A stretch of 64,000 bases of DNA. Source: Tanypteryx hageni. Lineage: Eukaryota > Arthropoda > Insecta > Odonata > Petaluridae. Positions within the stretch are counted from its first letter, which is position 1; each line of letters begins with the position of its first letter. The notes under the pieces were generated by a model. The model did no database searches. It was not told the DNA's origin and saw only the letters and a list, made by a program, of their open reading frames with translations. Of this stretch, positions 11,684 to 22,704 are shown piece by piece. The stretch is taken from NCBI GenBank assembly GCA_028673005.1, contig CM054113.1:39560117-39624116 (forward strand), given 5' to 3'. Position numbers and translations under genes: made by a program.

Positions 11684-12020
11684 AAAAATCAGATCTGGCC
11701 ACCACATGACTTTCTCCATTACTGAAATATTTCTAAAAATTCCAAATAGGTTACATCAGGAGAGGGGAACCGGCGGCCTTCAGGCCGCATGCGGCCTTTT
11801 GTGATACTCAGTGCGGCCTTTTGCATACTTGTCTAAACATGCTCAAACTCATATATGATTTTAGCATGAAAGTTACAGAAAGAACAAACAAAAGGTATGT
11901 ATTTTGCATCAACAGAATCTTTACGTAATATCTCATTTAAAACAGTAGATTTGGCGTCAAGTTATTGAAACTACATTCGAGCAAATGCTTCACGGCATCG
12001 CCAGTTTCGCACCATGCTTC

Positions 12021-12722
12021 AAAATCTGACGTGGCCACCACATGACTTTCTCCATATCTGAAATATTTCTAAAAATTCCAAATAGGTTACATAATAATAA
12101 ATATTTTAAGAAACCGAGAAAATTTTAGACTTCACAAAGAACAGAAATAAACTGAAACCATAGCCTTTTGATATTGGATATAGCCACAAAGCTCCAACAA
12201 TTAAGAAAAGAAAAAGGAGTGTTACTAAGACATAACTAAGCGTCAATTGTTAAGAATAGTCGTCGGTAGGTGGCGTGGGGGTGGCAGCTAAAAACATATG
12301 ATATCTCTTAAACAATCGATTATATGAGGAAATGTTTCAAACAAAGGTTATAGAAAATTAAATTTCCTACAACCTGTATTCTGGTACAGTTTTACATTTA
12401 TCAAATATTAAAGCAAATATTTCAAAATAACGGATAAGTGACAAGAGTAAACACCCACTTTCGGTTGACCGATTTTTACCAAAAACTAATCAGTTCTTGT
12501 GACTTTTATAAAAATGTTAAATATAAAATTTCGCATTGAACTGTTTAATAGTTTTTGAGTTAGATCAGCCAAAAAAAGCTATCACATACACACACACAGA
12601 CATCATCGAGAAAATGGTCAAATCCTGTTCAGGGGGACCTCAAAACGTGTATTGCCGTTGAAATCTCGAAGTCGATTTTTTCATGAATACAATACTTTCC
12701 CATATATGAAGAAAGTAAAAAT
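12021..12722 (+). mobile_element. R1 copy B nested in hAT-3
   Basis: This is a full-length R1 member, from AAAATCTGACGTGGCCACC to ATATGAAGAAAGTAAAAAT, very close in sequence to copy A at 8085-8845 (long identical blocks, for example around ATGATATCTCTTAAACAATC). It sits within the hAT-3 DNA and so inserted after hAT-3 did. The CA stretch is short in this copy. Confidence 0.7.
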
Positions 12723-12894
12723 GACGATGAAACATTTAGTGTAGATCTCCCATATCATTCTTAAGTGTGCTGGTTGTCACAAGGTTAAGTACTAGAAAAT
12801 TTTTTAGCTTTGCGAAAACAAGTCGCGAGCTTTTTCACAGAATAGAATGAAACTTGTGAAATTTTGAAGAAAGATTTCTGTAGAAATGTTGCAT

Positions 12895-13490
12895 TTTTTG
12901 TGATTTAATGTCAAAGCGAAATCATTTAAATACTTCTCTACAAGGCAAAACCAAATTCATATATGAAATGTGGCAGCAAATTCAGTTATTTCGGAAGAAG
13001 TTGATTTTTTTTAAATTGGCCTTACCAGATCAGTTGTTTCAGCCGAGCATGTTCCTGATCTGGCAAAGGTAATTGATAAACAAGAAATGAATAAAAACTT
13101 GCAAAATTGGAATATGAATGAATATATAGGTGTCTTAGACTCCTTGATTGAAGAATGGAATGACAAATTTAAAGATTTTGAGTTTTGAGAAACATGATAC
13201 CATACTGAGGTTAGGTTTTTAGCCACATCTGGTTGTTGTCTCGAATGCACCGGAGGATTTGCAAATGGAGTTGATTAAGCTCTCAGAAGATAAAATTCTG
13301 AAGCCTCTATTCAACAGTAAGAAGGATCCCATTGAAATATGGAAGAATGCTGTTGAATACCCACGACTGCGCCAATATGCTCGTCGTTTACTCTCTTGTA
13401 TTGGCACAGCCTATTGTTGTGAATCAACAAATATGGCTCTAATCAAGACGTGCCTGAGATCACAGATGACAAAAACTCATTGAAGCTAAA
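12895..13490 (+). pseudogene. hAT transposase remnant (GTF2IRD2/ZBED5-like)
   Basis: Plus-strand fragments resemble the C-terminal half of the domesticated-type hAT transposases seen in GTF2IRD2, ZBED5 and FAM200 proteins. Around 12910-13010 a frame reads LNTSLQGKTKFIYEMWQQIQ, the LQG...I motif of that group. At 13100-13190 comes an LDSLIEEWNDKFKDFE helix. At 13234-13483 a frame from APEDLQMELIKLSEDKILK runs to the YARRLLSCIGTAYCCES dimerisation motif. Frameshifts separate the pieces, and stops at about 13187 and 13199 break the middle, so it is inactive. The upstream DDE part is missing. The family assignment is from memory of the motif order, not a search. Confidence 0.65.
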
Positions 13491-14340
13491 GACAACATAT
13501 ATGAAGTTTTTAGCTCACAACAAACATTCACAAAAAAGTCATTAAATTTTGTTTGCCTTCTTAATTTGATGAATGTGATTGAATGCAGCATTTTATTTAC
13601 AAGTCCTTAATTTGTTTTAACTTCTTTAAAGTTTATTAATATATTAGTAAATATGAAGAATTGAAATTTTTCCATTATATTAAAAAGTCATTACATTGTG
13701 TTAACATTTGGCCTTCTAATGAAAAAAGGGTTATATATATAATAAATATTTTAAGAAACTGCGAGAAAATTATGGACTTTACAAAGAACAGAAATAAACT
13801 CAAACCATAGCCTTCTAATATTGGATATAGCCACAAAGCTCCAACAATTAAGAAAAGAGAAAGGAGCGTTACTAAGAGGTAACTAAGCGTCAGTTGTTAA
13901 CAATAGTCGTCGGTAGGTGGCGTTGTGGTGGCAGCTAAAATATAAGATATCTCTTAAACAATGCATTATATGGAAGAATGTTTCAAACAAAGGTTGTACA
14001 AAATTAAATTTTCTACAACTTTTATTCTAATATATTTTTACATTTACCAAATATTAAAGCAAATATTTTAAAATAACGGAGGTGACAAGAGTAAACACCC
14101 ACTTCCGGTCGACCGATTTTTACCAAATACTAATCAATTCTTGTAACATTTATAAAAATGTTAAATATAAAATTTCGCGTGCGCGCACATTCGCACACAC
14201 GCACACACACCTCATTGAGAAAATGGTGAAAACGTGTTCAGGGGACCTCAAAACGTGTAGTTCCGTTGAAGTCTCGAAGTCGATTTTTTTCATGAATACA
14301 ATACTTTCCCCTATACTACATATATGGAGAAAGTAAAAAT

Positions 14341-14796
14341 CAGGATTGCTGCTCGTGTATTTCACTGATTGGCAGAAGCCCTTAGATAGAGAAAACTAGA
14401 TTAAACTAATGAAGACACTGAAAAATGTCATTGACTTAAGAGATAAAAGACCATAAGGAATTTATAAATAAGTTAGGTAGTAAAAGTAAGATTAGAAAAC
14501 GATTAAACTAACGGAATAAGAATAGCAAGTAAACGCGTGTTTACATTAGGCAAAAGAACTGCACGAAAAATGTATTCGACCCAACTAAAACGTAAAAAGG
14601 CCTAATGAAAGTGTCTTTGGTTACCCAGGTAACTGATGCGGTAATTCTCGATATTTCTCGTGACTAATATAAGCTTTCCTCAAAATTCGTCTCCGCGCCA
14701 CTTTTCTCATCCTAACCATTTTGGGACGAGAAAACCGGTGGGCAAAGTTTGCTACGTCGTCCAAGTTGGCTTGCTGTTTGTTTATGTTGCTTGTGT
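14341..14796. other. Intergenic DNA between R1-C and hAT-1
   Basis: No gene or bounded repeat is recognised. Confidence 0.4.
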
Positions 14797-15559
14797 GATG
14801 CATACAGGGCTGTGCCGAGGGTGTTTCCCGCCCGTGTGCAAAGTAGAATTCGCCGCCCCAATGAACAAAAAATATTGAAGCGCGAGAGAAATAAAACAAC
14901 ATTTATGCATTCTAAAATTTAATTTAACATTGTACAAAAATGTTTTTGTTATAATAAACAGTCCAGCATCTATATTATATTGCATTAGGTGAAACGACAC
15001 TTTGTTTACCGAGTTGTTATGGTTACTAACAAAAATTTATAGTTAAATAATGTCAGTAAACAAAGTTAAATAAATCGACGATTGAACACCATTTAACATT
15101 ATTCGCAGAGAATTCCCAATCCAATTATCACACGCAATGATAAAAGGTAATTCAATAGAAAAACACTTAAAGAAATTAGGCATTTGAAACACGATTTCTA
15201 CTTTGGACATTAGAGGTAGTTAAGTCCTAGAGCTAAAAAATATTCGTGAAAATTTCAATTGATAATAGATATCAGGTAAGAACACACTCTCACAACATAT
15301 TTTATATAATGATTTGCTGCAAATAAAATTACACTGAAAATATAACAGTCCTCCAATTTGATCATAAAATTTACATCGTAGGTAACATAGTTGGTATAAA
15401 TCATGTACAAACTTACAAATAACATTTTATTCAAAGAAATGTTAAAAATTAAACTATATTGAAAAGTTAATAGGCTCCTAGTACAGTAATAATACAGTAA
15501 TAAGTTTTACAAAAATTTACTTTCCGAGCTTTCAGATTGGAAAAGCATTTTATCACATC

Positions 15560-17771
15560 TAATTTTTCACAAAGCTCATGTTTTATTGCATGGTCATGGA
15601 TGACCGTAAATAATTTTTTATAATTTTTAATTTTGAAAATGTTCTTTCTGCAGATGCAACGGTCACAGGAAGGGTTAGAAATATTCGTAGTGACACTGAG
15701 ATCTTGGGAGATACTGAAGTTAGATTATTTTCGAGCATGTACTCCAAAACCTCAGTTATATTGATGTTAGGGGCCAAAAATGTTTGCAATATTTCCAATT
15801 CATTCAACAAATCCATCGCGCGTATATCAAATTCATTCCTCATTCTATCACTCAGTTTGACTAATTCTATGCATAATTTCATTTTATTTTCTTTGTTTAA
15901 TTTATTAAAATTATGGATATAATATAAACAGTTGAAAGTTTTGTTATGATCTTCAGGCTGTGCAAATCTTTCCCTAACAGATGCAATTGCGGTATCTAAA
16001 ATTTCTAAAAAGAAATGTTTTTGAAAACTTGCTTTGAATAAGGTTCTCTCTCATCAGGTGATTTATAGTTAAAATCTCTCTTCTTCACTCGCTGCCTAAG
16101 GACTACCACTTCTGGAAATTTCGATTCAATGTCAATATTTTCTGCAATTTCCCTTGCTGTTATCCGAATTTCTTCAAAGCCTTCATCGGATCTGAACTTG
16201 ATTAAATATTGAAGTAGATATTTTAACATATCAATGCATTGGAGAATATTTGAACTTAGATGTTGCATGGCTTTACTCAATACGTTAACTCTTGGTAAAA
16301 TGTTGTACCAAATAACTATGAAACAAATAAATTTGTATGATTGAATTTTTAAGCCAAGTGATTGCGCATGTTTTTGTCTTTGGGTCAAGATTTTGATTTG
16401 AAGAAAGTTCAAATAAGGCATCGTTTTATCTTAATGGTTTAATAGCTTCAATCCTACTTTCCGATCTAGTGTCTGACAGCGGTTTCAATGTCAAATTTAC
16501 ATGATTTTTCATAACCTGCCATCGGTTAAAGAAGAGAAAAAGTTATACAAATCTTGAATTGGACCAAAGAAATTAATTGATTCATTTGTGACTTTAGCAG
16601 CATCATTCGCAACAAGGTTTAGAGCATGAGCTGAACATGGAACAAAGAAAGCTCTGGGATTAACATATAATATTTTTTTTGCAAGCCGTTATTTCTCCCT
16701 TTATTTGTTCTGTATGACTCCTGCCTGGAGTACATCTAATATTATTGAGTAATATTTACAATGTTTCAATAAATAAATTATTCTCTCTCTTAGTTTTGTT
16801 GAAATAATTGAAATGATTTCGTTCTTAATTTTATTGCCAAAGGTAATGCGGCATAACTGCTTTACTTTTTTGTATTCGACTGATATGTTCTGCTATAACA
16901 GCATCAAATTTACTTAGCATTTCCACCAGTTTTAAAAAGTTACCATTGTTCGATTCATATAATGTACTGGAAGTTCCCCGTAAAGCAAGATTCTGTCTAG
17001 ATAAAAATTGTATGACGCAAACAATCCTTTCGATAGCTGCGTGCCACCGCTTCTTTTTATGATCAATAATACGTTGATTTTCATGGTCAATACTGGTATG
17101 ATTTTTTAAATCCCTGGAAAGCTGAATCCAATCCCTGTATGATTTCATATCTTGACCACTTTTTTCATGTCTACTAAAATTTGTGATAGATGTTGCCAGT
17201 CTTTACAGCCAATGAAGTTAGATAAATTTTAATTGACTCAAAATATTTTACAACAAAAACAATAAACAGCTTTTCTATACATAGAATAAATTAGCCAATT
17301 TCTTGCTACATTTTCACCATTGTCTAAAATTCTATAATAATAAGCATTTGAAAAACTTCTCCCATTCGTATCTTTCAAAAAACTATAAATTAAAACTTGT
17401 GCAGGACCATTTTCAATTAGTGCTTGCCGGTATTTGTTTTGTATGCATTCCGGCCACAAACCTGGATCTTCTAAAAGATTAAGAAGAAAGCCTCCTGAAT
17501 CAACATTATGATGAACTTCATATTCAGCGTAAAAGTTACTATCATTAGTATTTTCTTCAGTTATTTGGTGCCGAATGTGGCTATAATTTGTCTCAATCAT
17601 TTCATGCTCTACGTTCTCCTCTAAAACTGCACTTAAAGATGACGAGGAGTTGATTTTAGTTTGAAAAAAGTTGGCGATTGAAGATGAATTGCTCTGTATT
17701 TTCTTAAGCCTTGCTATCCTATTTTTCTTATACTCAGCTCCAGATAATCGTTTTCTTTTAACAGCTGACAT
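15560..17771 (-). pseudogene. hAT transposase pseudogene (DUF4371/ZMYM1-like)
   Basis: Reading leftward from 17771, the N-terminus (MSAVKRKRLSGAEYKK) leads to a zinc-finger-like segment ending YRKAVYCFCCKIF (17238). The DUF4371-type region follows at 17148-16831 (motif NLALRG...NNGNFLKLVEML). Next come FFVPCSAHALNL (about 16650-16615) and a middle helical block (16421-16005). The dimerisation motif TVASAERTFSKLKIIKNYL lies near 15660-15600. Frame changes occur near 17240, 17150, 16720, 16440 and 16010. A deletion near 16705 joins SHTEQ directly to IKGEIT, removing the segment that holds the GYDNGANM motif with a presumed catalytic Asp. The protein is dead. It resembles proteins annotated as zinc finger MYM-type 1-like or TTF-type in insects, which are transposases. 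Confidence 0.85.
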
Positions 17772-18498
17772 CTAAAACAAGGATTAATTGTTAATAATAA
17801 CTAAAAATAAATTAAAATCTTACGAAATTAAAGACATCTACAACAAACTGAAAAATGAAATAATATTTAAATAATATATATATATATATTAATTAAATGA
17901 AAGTTGTTTTTCCAATGGAAAATTTATACTTATAATTGAGCTGACGGCATGAAATTATGGGATAAATACGCTTTCCTTTCAACAACAGCAGAAAAGAGAA
18001 TATCCTCAAATTATTATTTAAGGTACGATTCTCGCAAACTAAATAGAATATTCCTTCGAAAACAATGTACATGGCTGCTAGTGAGTTTATGATTAACAAA
18101 GAAATTTTCTTAAGGGAGATGGACAAAATTTGCTTTCCTTTCCAAACGAACGACAAAAATTAACACAAAGTTAAACTTCTTGAAGTTTCAGAAATATTAT
18201 TTGGTTGAATCTACTATGAGTACTTACATCTTGCATTGATGCCGCCATAATTAAATTACTGCACAAAATAGGAAATACAGCACATTTCACACGAATCACT
18301 ATCACTGTCGATGATTTTCTCGACGCAAGAAGGCACTAACTCAAAGGACACTGCTGAAAACATCCACCTTCAACCAAAAGCACAGAGAAAAGGGATCTCG
18401 TTCGGACCTTCTCCGACGAAAGCACAGAGAATAGTGATCCTTATTTTAAGAGAAATGAAAGCGGAAATGCAGGAGGGGCAGTATGCGGCATAAGAGTT

Positions 18499-18570
18499 CA
18501 GGCTCGTCTTAAGGGGGGGGGGGGATGGGTGGGCAGTCGCCCAGGGCCCCGCGCCTTACCCAAGGGGACT
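18499..18570 (+). mobile_element. hAT left-end-like sequence inside hAT-1
   Basis: CAGGCTCGTCTTAAGGGG followed by GCAGTCGCCCAGGGCCCCGC closely resembles the left end of hAT-2 at 21059 (CATGGCCGTCCCTAGGG, then GGTCGCCCCGGGCCCCGCG). I could not find a matching right end or target duplication before 19566, so this may be a truncated second hAT inside hAT-1. Confidence 0.45.
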
Positions 18571-19311
18571 TTCGGTAATTTTTCTATGACAAATTCATTA
18601 ACCCCTTTTGCTTGACTAACGCATTCTTTTCCTCGCTACTTTCCTTTGCTCCGCTACGTGCGGTCTCAAACCCTCATAAAATGCACCGAGGACGTCGAGA
18701 GGGTAAGCTTTCCTTGTCTCAAAGGGTGACGCCGTGGACCCTCTCTCCTTCAGTTCCTCTTTGTTTCCTCACGGACATTTTTATCTACGCTAAATTTCGT
18801 TCATTGGTTCCGGCCGTTTGAGGGACATGGTAAGGCAAAGTGCTGCCAGTTATTTTTTTACCTAATGAATCTGTCGGACTCTTCGCTCAATTAGCAGGAA
18901 ATTATGTAGATGGCTAGAAAACTAGTGCGGTAAAATTAACGTTTTAGATTTATTTGGCGAGTTTTAAGTACTCAAAATTCTGAGAAATTGTTGCATTGTA
19001 CATGAATGGCTAAAAAGCTGTAGCAATAAGTCGGGCTATCCCGAAAATGACCTTCCTGAATCCTTTTGAAATGGTGAACGGAAGACATCCCGCATAGAGC
19101 AAGTGAAGGGCTGCTACAGGGTCTCTCTCTCCACTTGAAACAACACCCCTCTGGGCTCTTCACAACGTCCAGATGGAGAGAGCATAAATTACCGCGCAAA
19201 GACGCAAAGAACTGACTTTCGGGGAACTGTTTTTCGAAGAATCTGCCCTTGCCTACAACTAGTGTCGCATTTTGGAATTTGAAAAAATAGCACAACGCTC
19301 ACTCCTCTTCA

Positions 19312-19470
19312 GATAGAAATGTAGAAGTAATTGAACACGTAAGTTTTCTCAGAGTCACAGACATTACAGGAAAAGGACTTAGCCAAGCTGTACTAAAAGA
19401 ACTAGGTGATATGGGAATTTCATTTAAACATTTCAGAGGACAAGGGTATGACAACGGAGCCAATATGAAA
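19312..19470 (+). pseudogene. hAT transposase fragment with GYDNGANM motif
   Basis: A 53-codon open stretch on the plus strand contains DITGKGLSQAVLKELGDMG and FRGQGYDNGANMK. This is the region of DUF4371-type hAT transposases that precedes NPRAFFVPC and carries a conserved Asp. It lies in the opposite orientation to the main transposase of hAT-1 and covers the part missing there, ending at the codon where the minus-strand copy resumes. It could be a rearranged piece of the same gene or the remnant of a second element whose left end is at 18499. Confidence 0.7.
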
Positions 19471-19574
19471 GTAGTCTCTCATTGCCGCCCCCAAGAAACT
19501 CCCGCCCCATAGAGGCTGTCGCCCGTGTGCAATGCACACATTGCACCCGTGGTAGGCACGGCCCTGGATGCATA

Positions 19575-20199
19575 TTATAATACTATTAGTGGTACCCGAA
19601 AAAATGTTTGCGAAGTCAGTCTGCATGTTTAAAAGTATATAATAACAGCCCATTTCTCCTTATAAAATTAGACAACTGATATTTTGAATGTGATGTTTGT
19701 TTTTATAACTTATATGTGCAATTATAATTGCTTCTTTCTTACGAAAAATGTCACATTCCAGTATTGAAATAAAGAAATATGATTTTTTCTTTTGGTCAAT
19801 CATTAAAAATGCCCACAGCCCACACGCAGTTTACTGAATAATAATAAACTTCGATTATTAACGTTGCAATATATGAAGTTTGACATTGCTACAATTATAA
19901 TTTTGATGCTTCATAAAAGATCGTGAAGCGAATAACGCAATTCTTTCGTCTATTTAAAGGCTTAGTAGACGCTAATTCAATCGAAGGCAACAATGCGGGT
20001 CGCAACACCCGGAAAGAGCACGAAAAAGCCATAAAATTTCGAAAAGAAACGCGTGTTTCTCACAAATTCTTCCGTGTAACATCTAAACATTGTACGAATA
20101 AGATATTTTATAGTTTAAACCGTCGAATAAAGCAAAAACGGAGAAATTTTGTCCATATTTAAGCATTTTAATGAATGAATGCAACTTGAAAAATCAAAA
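19575..20199. other. Intergenic AT-rich DNA
   Basis: No gene is recognised. The small frame at 19923-20162 is basic but has no known domain. Confidence 0.4.
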
Positions 20200-20400
20200 C
20201 TCCTATATAAACATATGGAAAAATATAATCGTCTCCCGAAGTCGAATCCGGGACACATCCGTAAACGAAAATAGTTTTCCCAGGATCTCCTATGTGGCAG
20301 AAACTAAATGACGTTTACAGAATTTCTCTATGACAAACAGTTAAAGAGATAAAAGGGGGGATGGACAGACGGACGGACAGACATTGAGTAATTATATATA
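20200..20400 (-). repeat. tRNA-derived SINE-like fragment
   Basis: On the minus strand GTCCCGGATTCGACTTCGGG (about 20250-20231) resembles an RNA polymerase III B box. The block ends with the motif GGACAGACGGACGGACAGAC, which recurs at repeat ends in this window. Similar B-box-like blocks lie at 24845 and 30425. The A box is not clear. Confidence 0.4.
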
Positions 20401-21050
20401 AAGATACTTTATATACAGGCAAGAATGCAAAGAAATAGGCAAGGTATTATACATGTATATGTACACTCATTTCCAAAAGTATTCCAACAGTTTGAGCGAC
20501 GTCGGTTTCGCGGCAGATTGAATTTTAACTTCCTATCTACGTGAATTCTATGTCAGTCGGTGATTATGTATTCCTGTCGTGACGCCACCTCAGCCCGAAA
20601 AATGTAATTGCGACTTCTACAATACGGCTTTATAACGTTGAAAAGGCATTTCTCGGCATGAAAACCAGTGCAAGATATAGGCTACGATTATATGCCCTCT
20701 GACATCTCTCGCTCTCATGTGTCAACATTTCTTAAATGTTATATATAGCTAGAGAAGATTATTGTGCTTATTTGTGTATATTGTATTTACTTGTTAAGTG
20801 AAGCATCAGGTCTGCGTCCACTATTAAGGCTCTAAAGGATGACGACTTGACTTCAATTACCGGTCGGTTCAGTAGTCACTACTTTAGGCCTCCAATATCA
20901 TGATAATGTAAGTTTTTGTTTACATACAGAGTACATAGGTAGATTTTGGTTGGCGTGAAGCACCCCTTCTTTTCGACACCACGAGCCGCTCCTGATGGCA
21001 CATAGAATTTTACAGATCGTATTCATTCACTGGGGGACCATTCATGTATT
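20401..21050. other. Intergenic DNA with possible Tc1/mariner end
   Basis: TACACTCATTTCCAAAAGTA at 20462 resembles Tc1/mariner-type terminal repeats following TA, but no partner end was found. No gene is recognised. Confidence 0.35.
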
Positions 21051-21229
21051 ACGACAGCCATGGCCGTCCCTAGGGTACGGCGAATCGGGGCGGTCGCCCC
21101 GGGCCCCGCGTTAAATGGGGCCCCGCGCTTAGCACCAAGATGAAGACTGCCACTAAGCGCAAACGACACTCATGGTGTTTGGCTGAAAAGGCAATAGAAA
21201 CTAGCTACTTCTTTGTCATCGTAGATCAG

Positions 21230-21724
21230 GCTCTCATGTCACTGACAACGCGTTTCGAACAAATGGAAGAGTACGCAAGTAATTTCGGCTTCCTATATGG
21301 TTTTTAAAACTTGGAGAATTAACAGAAGACGAAATGAAAAAAGTGTATAAATTTTATTAACATATTAAAGATAAAGTTTCGCACGACATCGACAGCACAG
21401 ATATTTTCTTAGAACTGCGTGTGCTTCGGCAGTTGATCCCTCAAGGAATGAAAAGTGCATTTGAAATCTGTAAGTTTCTACAGTCATTAAATGGTTCCTT
21501 CCCAAATACATAGATAGCGTAAAGGATTTTATTAACAATTTCGGTCACAGTGGCATCAGCGGAGCAAAGTTTTTTTAAAGTTAAAATAATAAAAACCTAT
21601 CTTAGGACAGCAATGTACCAAGAGAGACTGAGTGGATTGGCTATGCTGTCTATCGAGAGAGAAATAGCCTCAGATTTGGACTACAATGATCTGATTGCAG
21701 AGTTTACTGCAAGAAAGTATAGGA
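21230..21724 (+). pseudogene. hAT transposase C-terminal remnant
   Basis: Reading plus, LTTRFEQMEEYASNFGFLY is followed by fragments DIFLELRVLRQLIPQGMKSA and FEICKFLQSLNGSFPNT. A hAT dimerisation block then starts VTVASAEQSFFKVKIIKTYL and goes on through RLSGLAMLSIEREIASDLD to FTARKYR. At least one frame change (about 21305) and internal stops (about 21358 and 21512) break it. It matches the C-terminal third of DUF4371-type hAT transposases, the same broad group as hAT-1. The frame is interrupted by the MITE insertion right at its 3' end. Confidence 0.8.
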
Positions 21725-22058
21725 CAGGGGTCGGCGACATACGGCCCGTGGGCCAGATGCGGCCCCCGAGAGCGCTTTATGCGGCCTGCGAATCCATAAT
21801 GAAAAAGTTATCGGTACAATTTAACAGAAAATTTCCTATTTTCAGTAAAATTTTGGTCTCGAAACCTTTTCTGATGAATATTTATCGCTGGTAAATTATT
21901 TAGATATGATTTTTACAAATATGAGACCACAGAATCTCCGGAAACTTCGGATACAAACATTCATGCGGTCCGCCGAAGTATTATTCACCTTCAATGCGGC
22001 CCTCCGAAGCATTCATATTACGAATATGGGCCGCCATGCAAAAGGTTGCCGACGCCTG
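21725..22058. mobile_element. hAT-like MITE nested in hAT-2
   Basis: The left end CAGGGGTCGGCGAC and the right end (CAGGCGTCGGCAAC on the other strand) form 14-base inverted termini with two mismatches. Flanks are GTATAGGA (21717-21724) and GGATAGGA (22059-22066), a 7-of-8 target duplication. GGCCCG, GCGGCC and GCGGTCC blocks near the ends are typical of this MITE group. A related copy is at 44690-44900. No coding. Confidence 0.8.
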
Positions 22059-22704
22059 GGATAGGAAGTTGAATTTCTGAAAGTAGGCAGAGCAATAAAC
22101 AGTGAGTTTTTTCTACATACTTGAGTATTAAGTTGACCTTACTTATTGTATGGTGCCATTCATATTAGATTTCTTCATGTTTATATTCATATCCATATTG
22201 TAGGCATAAATGTAGTTTTCCAGAGCCATTTGCGACAGAATAATCAGCTAAGATAATTATGAATAAGGCGTAAAATATTAAATTATTGTTGGTTTTCTTA
22301 ATGAAAGACTTGTTTTTGTTCTTGAACTCCAGGAGCGATTCCTCATTTAACAAAACATTAGAAAATGTATGAATATTTAAATTGTACAATAAAATAAAAA
22401 ATATTTTTAAAAATTATTTTTAGCCCGCGAATTATACCTTGATGACAATAGATCGTTAAGGGGGCCCGAAAATGCTGATCACCCCGGGCCCCACACTCCC
22501 CTAGGGACGGCCCTGACGACAGCAAATGTATAACTATTTTTGATCCACTCGTCCCTCCATGCCAGCAACCGTTAGCATTTGGGTGACCCTCTCCCCCTTC
22601 GTTGTACCCCCCTTTTTAATAAAAATTAGAAAATGCATATTTATGCATGGCAATACTTTTTCATGCCTTCTTATAGCATTGCAATGCATTTTAATGCTCT
22701 TTAA

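Larger units (their letters stand above)
11757..13728 (+). mobile_element. hAT element remnant (hAT-3) inside R1
   Basis: The left end CAGGAGAGGGGAACCGGCGG and the GCCGCATGCGGCC block that follows are hAT-like. The inserted DNA is flanked by GGTTACAT (11749-11756) and GGTTATAT (13729-13736), a 7-of-8 match to an 8-bp target duplication. The right terminus (ending GAAAAAAG) no longer matches the left one, so it is eroded or truncated. The element carries a decayed transposase and a later R1 insertion. Confidence 0.6.
11684..14340 (+). mobile_element. R1 copy C, split by a hAT insertion
   Basis: The left part (11684-11756, AAAAATCAGATCTGGCCACC to AATAGGTTACAT) and the right part (13737-14340, AATAAATATTTTAAGAAACT to GGAGAAAGTAAAAAT) together make one R1 copy. 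In undisturbed copies GGTTACAT is followed directly by AATAATAAATATT. Here the two halves are separated by about 2 kb of hAT-derived DNA. The CA-rich stretch is at 14176-14210. Confidence 0.7.
14805..19566 (-). mobile_element. hAT-1 element, 4.76 kb, perfect 8-bp TSD
   Basis: The left end CAGGGCTGTGCC and the right end (CAGGGCCGTGCC on the other strand) differ at one base in twelve. The element is flanked by GATGCATA on both sides (14797-14804 and 19567-19574), a perfect 8-bp target-site duplication as expected for hAT transposons. Both subterminal regions contain GCCCGTGTGCAA. It carries a broken transposase on the minus strand and, toward the right end, hAT-related material on the plus strand. 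Confidence 0.88.
21059..22515 (+). mobile_element. hAT-2 element, 1.46 kb, perfect 8-bp TSD
   Basis: The left end CATGGCCGTCCCTAGGG and the right end (CAGGGCCGTCCCTAGGG on the other strand) differ at one base in 17. The flanks carry ACGACAGC at 21051-21058 and again at 22516-22523, a perfect 8-bp duplication. GC-rich subterminal blocks (CGCCCCGGGCCCC) face each other. It is an internally deleted derivative that keeps only the transposase C-terminus and hosts a nested MITE at 21725-22058. Confidence 0.9.
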
